Shown here: one piece after another, positions 1 through 6,576 of the stretch
Numbering within the stretch: the stretch's first letter is position 1
Layout of the letters: each line of letters opens with the position of its first letter
DNA from: UBA1738 sp003453455
GTDB taxonomy: Bacteria; Bacillota; Clostridia; UBA1381
Assembly: GCA_946621875.1 (NCBI GenBank)
Contig: CAMOOX010000029.1
Location: 1 to 16,742, forward strand
Direction of reading: 5' to 3'
Length of the DNA: 16,742 nucleotides
Notes under the pieces: model-generated
The model's input: only the letters and a program-made list of their open reading frames with translations
Database searches by the model: none
Told to the model about the DNA's origin: nothing
Program-made: the position numbers and the translations under genes

Positions 1-210
1 GGAGATTATTTAGTATCAAAAAACGGTGTGCATAAAGGCTATACATTAAAAATTCTGGGGATTTATAAAGTTTTCAACAAAAATGGTCTTATAGGGCACA
101 TTTTAAAAAGAGATGATGAGTATATTTCATATGATGAAATAGGGAACGCATTGGAAAAAGGAGATTTTGAAACCCTGCTTATTAATTTTTTCAAACAAAA
201 AAAGGGCTGA
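1..210 (+). CDS. 3' end of an unrecognised protein (partial)
   Basis: The frame is open from base 1 to the TGA at 208-210, giving the last 69 residues of a protein that begins outside the window. A GTG at 28 could serve as a start, but it has no ribosome binding site and the frame continues upstream, so a C-terminal fragment is more likely. The fragment is soluble-looking and mixed in charge, ends FFKQKKG, and has no motif I recognise. Its stop codon lies inside the hairpin shared with the convergent GAPDH gene, so this gene and GAPDH run tail to tail. Confidence 0.6.
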   Translation, partial: GDYLVSKNGVHKGYTLKILGIYKVFNKNGLIGHILKRDDEYISYDEIGNALEKGDFETLLINFFKQKKG

Positions 211-224
211 ATTGTCAGCCCTTT
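201..224 (-). terminator. Intrinsic terminator of GAPDH, possibly bidirectional
   Basis: A perfect 10-bp stem (201-210 with 215-224, core GGGCTGA/TCAGCCC) closes a 4-nt loop. Read on the minus strand it is followed by a run of Ts (complement of 197-203), just past the GAPDH stop codon. On the plus strand the following bases are TTTAAATTTT, so it may also stop the gene ending at 210, whose stop codon is in the stem. Confidence 0.85.
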
Positions 225-229
225 AAATT

Positions 230-1261
230 TTAGCCAAGTTCTGCAAAGTACTTGATTGTTCTTACCATTTGGCTTGTATATGAATTTTCATTATCATACC
301 ATGAAACAACCTGTACTTCGTACAAATCATCAGCGATTTGAGCAACCATTGTTTGTGTTGCATCAAAAAGTGAGCCGTATCTCATACCGATAACATCGGA
401 AGAAACGATCTGGTCTTCGTTATAACCAAAGCTTTCGCTAGCCTGTGCTTTCATAGCGGCATTGATTGCATCTGCTGTTATATCCTTGCCCTTTACAACT
501 GCTGTCAAAATTGTTGTTGAACCTGTCGGAACAGGAACTCTCTGTGCAGCGCCGATAAGCTTGCCGTTAAGTTCAGGAATTACAAGACCGATTGCCTTTG
601 CTGCGCCTGTTGAGTTAGGAACGATATTTGCAGCACCTGCTCTTGCGCGTCTTAGGTCGCCTTTTCTGTGAGGACCGTCAAGAATCATCTGGTCTCCCGT
701 GTATGCGTGGATTGTTGCCATGATACCGGTCTGGATAGGTGCATAATCATTAAGAGCCTTAGCCATAGGAGCAAGACAGTTTGTTGTGCAGGATGCAGCA
801 GAAATAATCTTGTCATCCTTTGTAAGTGTCTTTTCATTTACGCTGTAAACGATAGTTTTAAGGTCTTTTCCTGCCGGAGCAGAGATAACAACCTTTTTAG
901 CACCTGCATCAATGTGAGCCTGTGATTTTTCCTTTGAGCAGTAGAAACCAGTACATTCCAAAACAACATCAACGCCGAGCTTGCCCCAAGGCAAATCCTT
1001 TGCGTCCTTTTCTGCATAAATTGTGATAACTTTGCCATCTACGGTGATTGAGCCTTCACCTGCTTCAACTGTGTGCAAGCCTTCGCCTATTCTTCCGCAG
1101 TAACCGCCTTGTGCGGTATCGTACTTTAAAAGGTTTGCGAGCATTTTAGGATCTGTCAAATCGTTAATAGCAACGATTTCATAACCCTCTGCGCCGAACA
1201 TTTGACGGAATGCCAAGCGTCCGATACGGCCAAAACCGTTAATTGCGACTTTAACTGCCAT
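230..1261 (-). CDS. gap: Type I glyceraldehyde-3-phosphate dehydrogenase
   Basis: This glycolytic enzyme oxidises glyceraldehyde 3-phosphate to 1,3-bisphosphoglycerate using NAD+ and phosphate in the cytoplasm. The 343-residue product starts MAVKVAINGFGRIGR, the Rossmann nucleotide-binding motif. It has the active-site motif SAASCTTNCLAP with catalytic Cys158, the HAYTGDQ motif with His185, and the DGPHRKGDLRRARAG phosphate-binding loop. Asp34 after the second beta strand suggests NAD+ rather than NADP+ preference. The length fits the usual 330-345. The ATG at 1261 was chosen because GGAGGAA precedes it by about 8 nt and the family signature starts there; an upstream in-frame start at 1315 would add 18 non-homologous residues. 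It appears monocistronic, with a terminator directly downstream and no pgk next to it. Confidence 0.97.
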   Translation of the reverse strand: MAVKVAINGFGRIGRLAFRQMFGAEGYEIVAINDLTDPKMLANLLKYDTAQGGYCGRIGEGLHTVEAGEGSITVDGKVITIYAEKDAKDLPWGKLGVDVVLECTGFYCSKEKSQAHIDAGAKKVVISAPAGKDLKTIVYSVNEKTLTKDDKIISAASCTTNCLAPMAKALNDYAPIQTGIMATIHAYTGDQMILDGPHRKGDLRRARAGAANIVPNSTGAAKAIGLVIPELNGKLIGAAQRVPVPTGSTTILTAVVKGKDITADAINAAMKAQASESFGYNEDQIVSSDVIGMRYGSLFDATQTMVAQIADDLYEVQVVSWYDNENSYTSQMVRTIKYFAELG

Positions 1262-1309
1262 GTTAAATTCCTCCAATACAAAAAATATAAAACAGGAAAG
1301 ATTTTTCCT

Positions 1310-1346
1310 TGTCAAGATATATTTTACAACAAAACATCAAATTATA
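1310..1346 (-). promoter_or_regulatory. Candidate promoter elements for GAPDH
   Basis: Reading the minus strand upstream of the GAPDH start, TATAAT (complement of 1341-1346) is a consensus -10, but no good -35 lies 17 nt before it. Closer to the gene, TTGACA (complement of 1310-1315) is a consensus -35 with only a loose TTTATA 18 nt later. One or both may be used. The 225-bp gap between 1261 and 1487 otherwise holds only the terminator of the upstream minus-strand gene. Confidence 0.35.
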
Positions 1347-1445
1347 CAAGGCTATTTTGTTATTTTTTTGTCATTTTTTTAAAATTTGCCCATTTTGCCG
1401 AAAAAATCCTTTAAAAGGCAGGTGAAATTATAAATTGTGATAAAA

Positions 1446-1474
1446 TGCCGCCCTCTAAATAAAAGAGGGCGGCA
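1446..1474 (-). terminator. Intrinsic terminator of the YARHG membrane protein gene
   Basis: A perfect 11-bp GC-rich stem (TGCCGCCCTCT at 1446-1456 with 1464-1474) has a 7-nt AT loop. On the minus strand it is followed by TTTTATCA. It lies just after the stop of the minus-strand gene ending at 1487. The T-run is short, so termination may be incomplete. Confidence 0.75.
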
Positions 1475-1486
1475 GGTGTTTTTTTG

Positions 1487-2485
1487 TTATCTCATACCTT
1501 GCGAACGCTCATATTCCAAAAGGAAGTTGACATTATATTTTTCTATTTCATTTAAGTTCATTTTTGCCGATGGATTGGGGTTATACCATGCTTGCGAATT
1601 AAAGTAGCTCTTATACGGCTCATCTTTAAATACATAGCCCTTCCTTGCATAAATCTCGTTTCGGATAAGCCCTGTATCGAATTTTGAAAGTCCATTTACA
1701 TCGCTTTCGGTAAGATACTCGGTATCGCTTGGGAAAAGGTAGTTGTTTCGGGTTATATTACGCACAGGTGCGCTTTTTGCAGGCTCTTCCTTAGGAGCTT
1801 GCGGCTCTTCTGCCGGCTGTTGCTCTTCGACGGGAGGTTCTTCCGCAGGTGCCTCTTCGACAGGGGCTTCTTGTTCGGGCTCTTCGGGCAGTTCTTCTGC
1901 AATCTCCTCTGTCACAACAGGCGGAGTAGCTTCATCTGTGGTTACAGGGGTGCTGTCAGGGCGTAAAAGTAATCCCACTGCCAGAATGATTACTGCAATA
2001 ATTACCGCCGAAATCAGGACAATTACCCAATTAGGTGATTTTTTCTTGGTGTCTGACCTTTTTTTAGCAAGCTTTTCTTCTCTCTTTTTTGCCGCTAATG
2101 CCGTTTTCTCTTCTTTTGCCTTTTGTGCGGCGTCCTTCGCCGCTTTCTTCTCAGCATCCTTTGCTGCTTTTGCCTCTTCTTTTGCGTGCTCTTTCGCAAG
2201 CTCTTCGCTTGCTTTTATACGCGCTTTTTCCTTTTTTTCTTCGGAAAGCTTTTGTTTCCTTTCCGCCTTTTGGCGTTTTTCTTCCTTTTCCTTACTTAGT
2301 TTTTCATATTCGCGCCGCATACGCCTGTCCTTTTCGCGGATTTCCTTTGCGGAAAGATGACGCTTTTCCTCCTCCATCATTACTTTGAGGAGAATGGGCG
2401 CGCCGCATTTCGGACATTTTTTCTGCTCGGCGCTAACTTGCGCGCCGCATTTTCTGCATTTTAAATTTATCATTTGATTTTCCAT
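1487..2485 (-). CDS. Zinc-ribbon, single-pass membrane protein with C-terminal YARHG-like domain
   Basis: The 332-residue product has four clear parts. Residues 10-27 form a zinc ribbon (CRKC ... CPKC, Cys10/13/24/27). Residues about 40-150 are extremely rich in Lys, Glu and Ala and probably form a long charged coiled coil. Residues about 153-175 are one hydrophobic membrane helix. Residues about 180-245 are a Pro/Glu-rich spacer, followed by a C-terminal domain of about 85 residues containing IRNEIYARKGYVF, the signature of the YARHG family with Lys in place of His. With no signal peptide and a basic flank before the helix, the inferred topology is zinc ribbon inside and YARHG domain outside the cell. 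The ATG at 2485 follows GGAGG with good spacing. YARHG domains occur in many Firmicutes surface proteins, but their function is unknown to me; I infer a sensing or envelope role only. Confidence 0.85.
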   Translation of the reverse strand: MENQMINLKCRKCGAQVSAEQKKCPKCGAPILLKVMMEEEKRHLSAKEIREKDRRMRREYEKLSKEKEEKRQKAERKQKLSEEKKEKARIKASEELAKEHAKEEAKAAKDAEKKAAKDAAQKAKEEKTALAAKKREEKLAKKRSDTKKKSPNWVIVLISAVIIAVIILAVGLLLRPDSTPVTTDEATPPVVTEEIAEELPEEPEQEAPVEEAPAEEPPVEEQQPAEEPQAPKEEPAKSAPVRNITRNNYLFPSDTEYLTESDVNGLSKFDTGLIRNEIYARKGYVFKDEPYKSYFNSQAWYNPNPSAKMNLNEIEKYNVNFLLEYERSQGMR

Positions 2486-2686
2486 ACTGTTTCCTCCTGA
2501 AATCGAAAACAACTCACTATGATTATAGCATAATATTGCTGCCGGAACAGTGAAAAATGAGAAATGTTACCAAAATGTAAAATCAACATAAAATAAGTGA
2601 AATATTGCATACAGAATAGTACAAAAAATGATTAAAAGTACCAAAAAAGAATAAAAAATTCGTTTAAAAATGCGACAAATACGGCA

Positions 2687-2715
2687 TTTACAGAATGAAA
2701 AAAATATGGTATAAT
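2687..2715 (+). promoter_or_regulatory. Promoter of the carD gene
   Basis: TTTACA (2687-2692), a 17-nt spacer and a perfect TATAAT (2710-2715) form a strong housekeeping-type promoter. The expected start of transcription is near 2722, about 32 nt before the carD start codon. The rest of the 268-bp gap between 2486 and 2753 is AT-rich and shows no further structure I can support. Confidence 0.8.
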
Positions 2716-2753
2716 AGTAATATGATAGAAATTTTAAGGGGTGAGATGGGAAG

Positions 2754-3239
2754 ATGTTTAAAATAGGCGACAAGGTTTTTTATCCTATGTATGGCGCAGG
2801 AACTATCTGCGGAATAGAGGAGCGGAAAATCCTTGGCGAAAAAAAGACGTATTTTACAATGAAGATGCCTCTGGATGATGCTGTGGCAATGATTCCCACC
2901 GACACCTGTGAAAGCATAGGCGTGCGATACATAATTTCTGAAAAAGAAGCATCAAAGGCTCTTTCTGCATTTAAGTCAGAAGAAGTTTCAGAAGACGAAA
3001 ACTGGAATAAAAGACATCGCGATAATATGGATAAATTGCGTACAGGCGATATTTATCAGCTTATCGGAGTGGTTAAAGGACTTATGTTGCGCGATAAGAA
3101 AAAGGGACTTTCCACAAGTGAAAGAAAAATGCTTGGAGTTGCAAAGCAAATGTTTATAAGCGAAATAGTTTTGACAGGCTCTGCAAACCAAAATGATGTT
3201 GAAAGCATTTTGGACGACACAATCGCACAAATGCTATAA
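2754..3239 (+). CDS. CarD-family transcriptional regulator
   Basis: The 161-residue protein starts MFKIGDKVFYPMYGAGTI, the opening of the CarD/TRCF RNA-polymerase-interacting domain (Tudor-like, about residues 1-60). The rest is a largely helical C-terminal domain (about 75-160), as in CdnL/CarD proteins, which bind the RNA polymerase beta subunit and stabilise open promoter complexes. The length matches the family (about 150-170). A ribosome binding site AAGGGGTG lies about 10 nt upstream of the ATG. Clostridial CarD proteins are often found directly before ispD and ispF, as here. A strong hairpin separates it from ispD, so carD may be made in excess over the downstream genes. Confidence 0.9.
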   Translation: MFKIGDKVFYPMYGAGTICGIEERKILGEKKTYFTMKMPLDDAVAMIPTDTCESIGVRYIISEKEASKALSAFKSEEVSEDENWNKRHRDNMDKLRTGDIYQLIGVVKGLMLRDKKKGLSTSERKMLGVAKQMFISEIVLTGSANQNDVESILDDTIAQML

Positions 3240-3240
3240 C

Positions 3241-3276
3241 AAACTGTCTTATTCTTGAAAGAGTAAGGCAGTTTTT
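3241..3276 (+). terminator. Long hairpin with T-run between carD and ispD
   Basis: The arms 3241-3256 and 3259-3274 pair almost completely, with two G-U pairs and a loop of about 6 nt once the closing pairs open. TTTTT follows at the 3' end. It starts two bases after the carD stop and looks like a good intrinsic terminator. No promoter is evident between it and ispD at 3299, so partial read-through is implied. Confidence 0.8.
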
Positions 3277-3298
3277 CAAAAGAGGAAGGTGGTAGATT

Positions 3299-3961
3299 AT
3301 GGTTAGTGCGGTAATTGTTGCCGCAGGGCAAGGACGGAGAATGGGCGCCGGTATGAACAAGGTGTATCTTCCGCTTTGCGGCAGAACGGTTATTGAAACG
3401 ACCTTGGCACCTTTTTGCAACAGTGACAAAATCGACGAAATTATAGTTGTTACCGATGATGTGGAAAAATGCAAAAGCGTTGTTTGCGGTATTCCAAAGG
3501 TAAAAGCCATAGTTTTGGGCGGGGCTACCCGTCAGCAATCGGTCAGAAACGGACTTTCTGCCGCAAGCGGCGAGTTTGTCGCAATACATGACGGCGCACG
3601 CGCGCTGATAACGGAAAATGAGATAGAAAAAGTAATTGACGCAGGAAAAAAGTACGGCGCAGCAACGCTTGGGGTAAGGTGCAAGGATACCATAAAGCGA
3701 ATTGACAGCGATGGGTTTATAGAAAAGACTGAAAACAGAGATTTTTTGTACCAGGTACAAACACCACAGGTGTTTAAAAGGCTTGAAATAATAAAAATGC
3801 ACGAGATGGCACATAGCGATTTTACCGACGACTGCTCTGTTTTGGAAAGCTTTGGAAAAAGAATAAAAATGGTAGAGGGAAGCTATGAAAATATTAAAAT
3901 TACCACTCCCGAGGACATAGAAGTAGCAGAAAAAATACTGGAAAAGAGGCATATGGTATGA
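3299..3961 (+). CDS. ispD: 2-C-methyl-D-erythritol 4-phosphate cytidylyltransferase
   Basis: IspD couples MEP to CTP to give CDP-ME, the third step of the MEP pathway to isopentenyl diphosphate. The 220-residue protein carries the N-terminal nucleotide-binding signature VAAGQGRRMG (residues 7-16) followed by the conserved Lys21, the HDGAR motif at 97-101, and TDDCSVLE near the C-terminus, all typical of the family (usual length about 225-240). The ATG at 3299 is preceded by a GAGGAAGG ribosome binding site. Its TGA stop overlaps the ispF ATG (ATGA at 3958-3961), which indicates translational coupling. I see no promoter of its own, so it probably depends on read-through from carD. Confidence 0.96.
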   Translation: MVSAVIVAAGQGRRMGAGMNKVYLPLCGRTVIETTLAPFCNSDKIDEIIVVTDDVEKCKSVVCGIPKVKAIVLGGATRQQSVRNGLSAASGEFVAIHDGARALITENEIEKVIDAGKKYGAATLGVRCKDTIKRIDSDGFIEKTENRDFLYQVQTPQVFKRLEIIKMHEMAHSDFTDDCSVLESFGKRIKMVEGSYENIKITTPEDIEVAEKILEKRHMV

Positions 3962-4431
3962 TACGCGTAGGTTACGGATACGATGTTCATAAATTGACTG
4001 AGGAAAGAGAACTTTTCCTCTGCGGTGAAAAGATTGAATATGAAAAGGGTCTTTTGGGACATTCTGACGCGGATGTGGCACTGCATGCGCTTTGCGATGC
4101 GCTTTTGGGCGCGGCGGCGCTTGGGGATATAGGTAAGCATTTCCCCGATACTGACGAAAAGTATAAAGGGATATCAAGCATCACATTGCTTCAAGAGGTT
4201 ATGCGCCTTATAAGAGAAAAGGGGTATAATGCGGTAAATGCAGACATCACTATAATGGCGCAAAAGCCGAAGCTGGCGCCGTATATTGAAAAAATGCGTG
4301 CAAATGTTGCAGAGGCGATGGAAACAGAGTTGGAATTTATAAGCATTAAGGCAACAACCACCGAGGGACTTGGCTTTGAGGGGCGGAAAGAAGGAATTTC
4401 CGCATCAGCTGTGGTATTGATTGAAAAATAA
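3958..4431 (+). CDS. ispF: 2-C-methyl-D-erythritol 2,4-cyclodiphosphate synthase
   Basis: IspF cyclises CDP-ME 2-phosphate to MEcPP with release of CMP, the fifth MEP pathway step. It works as a trimer with zinc and a second divalent metal. The 157-residue protein begins MIRVGYGYDVHKL; Asp9, His11 and His43 are the expected metal ligands. It has GHSDADVALHALCDALLGA, the GDIGKHFPDTD loop, and the C-terminal TTTEGLGFEGRKEGI signature. Length and motifs are standard. The start codon overlaps the ispD stop by 4 nt. The fourth-step gene ispE is not in the window. Confidence 0.97.
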   Translation: MIRVGYGYDVHKLTEERELFLCGEKIEYEKGLLGHSDADVALHALCDALLGAAALGDIGKHFPDTDEKYKGISSITLLQEVMRLIREKGYNAVNADITIMAQKPKLAPYIEKMRANVAEAMETELEFISIKATTTEGLGFEGRKEGISASAVVLIEK

Positions 4432-4459
4432 AAACTGCTCCGAAAACGGAGCAGTTTTT
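4431..4459 (+). terminator. Bidirectional terminator between ispF and prs
   Basis: A perfect 12-bp stem (AAAACTGCTCCG at 4431-4442 with 4447-4458) encloses an AAAA loop. The plus strand continues in TTTTTATT and the minus strand in TTTTTATTTTTC. It begins at the ispF stop codon and lies 30 nt beyond the convergent prs stop, so it can end transcription from both sides. Confidence 0.9.
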
Positions 4460-4488
4460 ATTATGTAAAAAGTTACTGATAAAGATTT

Positions 4489-5619
4489 TTACTTCTGTTC
4501 GTTTAGCTTTTCCAAAAGTTTTTCTATACGCTGTGCAGGAACTAAGAGGTTGCTTATGGTCTGGTCGTGATTTAATGTATCTATAAGCAGGGAAATGTAT
4601 TTTGACATATCAACTTCACAAAACCATTCCTTTTCAAAGAGTTCAGGCATACGGTAAATCAGATTTGTCGTAAACACCTTTGTTATCTCGCCGTCTTCAA
4701 ATGCCTTATCAAATTTTTCAAGTCCGTTGCAGAAAAGTCCGAAAGCTGTGAACACAAATACGCGTTTTGCGCCCTGTTCTTTAAGCATTTTTGCTATATC
4801 TAAAACAGATTCCCCGCTTGAAATCATATCGTCGATTATCATAACATCCTTGCCGGTGACGCTTCTGCCTAAGTATTCGTGTGCCTCAATTGGGTTTTTT
4901 CCGTCAACGACAATGGAATAATTTCTTCTCTTATAATACATACCGAGGTCAAGACCGAGGACTGATGAATAGTACATCGCACGCTTCATTCCGCCCTCAT
5001 CGGGAGAAATGACTATCGTTTTTTCCTTATCAAAGGAGATATCGGGAACTTGCCGTGAAAGAGCCTTAATCATCTGGTAAGTTGTCTGCACATCATCAAA
5101 GCCGGAAAGCGGAATTGCGTTCTGCACCCTTGCGTCGTGTGCGTCAAAAGTGACAATGTTTGAAACGCCCATATTTACAAGCTCTTGCAGTGCCATTGCG
5201 CAGTCAAGCGACTCTCTTGCGGTGCGGCGATGCTGTCTTCCCTCGTAAAGCATAGGCATAAAAACAGTGATTCTGCGCGCCTTTCCTGAAATTGCGGCGA
5301 TTATGCGCTTTAAATCCTGATAATGGTCGTCAGGACTCATACGGTTTTCAACGCCGTACATTTTATAAGTAATTCCGTGATTGAACATATCGCAAATGAT
5401 GTAAACATCATGTCCGCGGACAGTTTCATCAATAATGCACTTTGCCTCTCCCGAGCCAAATCGCGGACAATGGATATGTGTTATATAAGTTTCCTTATTT
5501 TCGTATCCTTCCCTGAACTTGCGCAAATACCAGTCAATCTTGGCAGTTATCTCCTCACAGCCGCGCATACTTATTACACTCAGCTGGGCAAATGTTGAGC
5601 TGTTGGAATTTTCCTCCAT
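4489..5619 (-). CDS. prs: Ribose-phosphate pyrophosphokinase, long divergent form
   Basis: PRPP synthetase transfers pyrophosphate from ATP to ribose 5-phosphate, supplying PRPP for purine, pyrimidine, histidine, tryptophan and NAD synthesis. Visible motifs are the PRPP-binding loop VMIIDDMISSGES (259-271), GRQHRRTARESL (127-138) in the position of the ATP-binding segment, and FDAHDARVQNAIP (158-170), which replaces the usual DLHxxQIQGFF of class I enzymes. At 376 residues it exceeds the usual 310-320; the extra length is mainly N-terminal plus an extended C-terminal tail. The ATG at 5619 follows GGAGG by 6 nt; a frame start at 5706 has no such site. Assignment as a PRPP-dependent or PRPP-forming enzyme is firm. 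Whether it is the sole housekeeping enzyme cannot be told here. Confidence 0.88.
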   Translation of the reverse strand: MEENSNSSTFAQLSVISMRGCEEITAKIDWYLRKFREGYENKETYITHIHCPRFGSGEAKCIIDETVRGHDVYIICDMFNHGITYKMYGVENRMSPDDHYQDLKRIIAAISGKARRITVFMPMLYEGRQHRRTARESLDCAMALQELVNMGVSNIVTFDAHDARVQNAIPLSGFDDVQTTYQMIKALSRQVPDISFDKEKTIVISPDEGGMKRAMYYSSVLGLDLGMYYKRRNYSIVVDGKNPIEAHEYLGRSVTGKDVMIIDDMISSGESVLDIAKMLKEQGAKRVFVFTAFGLFCNGLEKFDKAFEDGEITKVFTTNLIYRMPELFEKEWFCEVDMSKYISLLIDTLNHDQTISNLLVPAQRIEKLLEKLNEQK

Positions 5620-5662
5620 AATGTACCTCCTGTAACCCGAAAACAATATTAACCACACACTT

Positions 5663-5691
5663 ATTTTAACATAATACGACATGCTTTTCAA
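5663..5691 (-). promoter_or_regulatory. Promoter of prs
   Basis: On the minus strand TTGAAA (complement of 5686-5691) is followed after 17 nt by TAAAAT (complement of 5663-5668). The predicted leader before the prs ATG at 5619 is about 38 nt. This makes prs independent of the upstream folT gene. Confidence 0.7.
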
Positions 5692-5744
5692 TAGAGGTTT
5701 TTGCATATCGGCAAACTTTACAAAATTATTTTTTATAAGGCGGA

Positions 5745-6284
5745 TTATTTATACATCTTTTGCACACCTGCGCGTATAAGCAGCTGTATTACGGCAAAAA
5801 GTATCACAATTTCAATGGGGAGCATAATAATATTCTTTATTATTCTGCCCGAAAGATAAACCCAGAATGCCTTTTTATATAGTATGGAAATCCAAAGTGA
5901 ATTAAGTCCCATATTAAAAAACACAGTAACAAGGAACTTTGATATAACGATATTTAAAAAGAGGGATTTTCCGTTCCTCCTATACAGAAAAAGGCCATAG
6001 ACAAGCCCCGAAAGCATTGTGGTTAAGGTAAAGCCGGGAAAATATGCGCCTGTCGGGAACAACAAAAATCCGACGATATCGCAAAGCATACCTGTAAAAA
6101 ACGCCGCTGCGCCGCCGAAAAGCCAGCCGCATACAGCAAGCGGGATAAAGGTAAATGTTATGCGAAGCTGCGGAGAAAGCGGGATTTGAAGCGTATAAAG
6201 CGCCGCATAAAGGGCGATTAAAAGCGCCATTGCACATAAAACTCTGACATTTTTAAGATTTGAAATTTTGAAATTTTTGAACAT
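5745..6284 (-). CDS. folT: Folate ECF transporter S component (FolT-like)
   Basis: The product is the substrate-capturing membrane subunit of an energy-coupling-factor transporter, which takes up folates with a shared EcfT/EcfA module encoded elsewhere. The 179-residue protein is very hydrophobic with about five or six membrane segments. It contains the ECF S-subunit pattern LRITFTFIPLAVCGWLFG followed by GMLCDIVGFLLFP and an aromatic/Gly-rich loop, matching the FolT/QueT-type fold. Specificity for folate is inferred mainly from the tetrahydrofolate riboswitch in its leader. The ATG at 6284 follows GGGAGGTG by 6 nt; an in-frame start at 6329 lies inside the riboswitch expression platform and is rejected. 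It is transcribed from its own promoter, divergent from the PSP1 gene. Confidence 0.88.
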   Translation of the reverse strand: MFKNFKISNLKNVRVLCAMALLIALYAALYTLQIPLSPQLRITFTFIPLAVCGWLFGGAAAFFTGMLCDIVGFLLFPTGAYFPGFTLTTMLSGLVYGLFLYRRNGKSLFLNIVISKFLVTVFFNMGLNSLWISILYKKAFWVYLSGRIIKNIIMLPIEIVILFAVIQLLIRAGVQKMYK

Positions 6285-6288
6285 AAAA

Positions 6289-6326
6289 AACACCTCCCAA
6301 AATAGTCCGCAAAACCCAGAGGTGTT
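6289..6326 (-). promoter_or_regulatory. Expression platform of the THF riboswitch: sequestered ribosome binding site
   Basis: In the folT mRNA an AACACCTC segment (complement of 6319-6326) can pair perfectly with GAGGTGTT (complement of 6289-6296), which contains the folT ribosome binding site, giving at least 8 bp across a loop of about 22 nt. A segment AGAGG just after the aptamer could instead pair with CCTCT of the anti-ribosome-binding-site strand, freeing the site. This suggests control of translation. A weak 4-bp GCCT/AGGC hairpin followed by six Us also exists and could add termination. Confidence 0.7.
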
Positions 6327-6345
6327 CAAAAAAGCCTCTTATCAG

Positions 6346-6442
6346 GCAGCGGGATGCGAACACCCAGCCGCAAGCAAAAGCTTTTCGTCTGCGTGACAAC
6401 TCCCCGTTCACACAGCACTTTACGCAAGGCGTTCTACTCTGC
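6346..6442 (-). ncRNA. Tetrahydrofolate (THF) riboswitch aptamer
   Basis: The minus-strand transcript contains the conserved THF-I blocks in order: GCAGAGTAG at the 5' end, GCGTAAAGTGCTGTGTGAACGG, GTTGTCAC, a hairpin of variable sequence, then GGTGTTCGCATCCCGCTGC at the 3' end. The terminal GCAG and CTGC form the closing P1 stem. The order and spacing match the known THF riboswitch, which senses reduced folates and is commonly placed before folT in Firmicutes. The position, 62 nt before the folT start, fits exactly. Confidence 0.92.
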
Positions 6443-6454
6443 AATTTAATGTGC

Positions 6455-6483
6455 ATTATACACCCTTTTTTTACATAATGCAA
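6455..6483 (-). promoter_or_regulatory. Promoter of folT
   Basis: On the minus strand TTGCAT (complement of 6478-6483), a 17-nt spacer and a perfect TATAAT (complement of 6455-6460) lie just upstream of the riboswitch. The predicted start of transcription near 6448 leaves a few bases before the aptamer. Confidence 0.82.
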
Positions 6484-6506
6484 GGTTTTTTTAAAAATTT
6501 ATCTTC

Positions 6507-6535
6507 TTGACATCAGAGCGGGAATATACTATAAT
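6507..6535 (+). promoter_or_regulatory. Perfect-consensus promoter of the PSP1 gene
   Basis: TTGACA (6507-6512), a 17-nt spacer and TATAAT (6530-6535) match the sigma-A consensus at every position. It is divergent from the folT promoter; the two -35 boxes are only 23 nt apart, so a shared regulator could affect both. Confidence 0.9.
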
Positions 6536-6576
6536 TATTCTGTAATCTGGCGATGGATTAAAAAAGGAGAAAATGT

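Noticed and set aside
1743..2360. Plus-strand open frame of 205 codons rich in Ser and Ala
   Set aside because: It is the mirror of the Lys/Glu/Pro-rich repeats of the minus-strand YARHG protein; the low-complexity codons keep the opposite frame open.
3056..4177. Long minus-strand open frame (373 codons) opposite carD, ispD and ispF
   Set aside because: It is antisense to three well-supported genes, spans their terminator, has no ribosome binding site and encodes no recognisable domain.
6253..6483. Minus-strand open frame of 76 codons across the folT leader
   Set aside because: It covers the THF riboswitch and the ribosome binding site of folT; the RNA structure explains the sequence.
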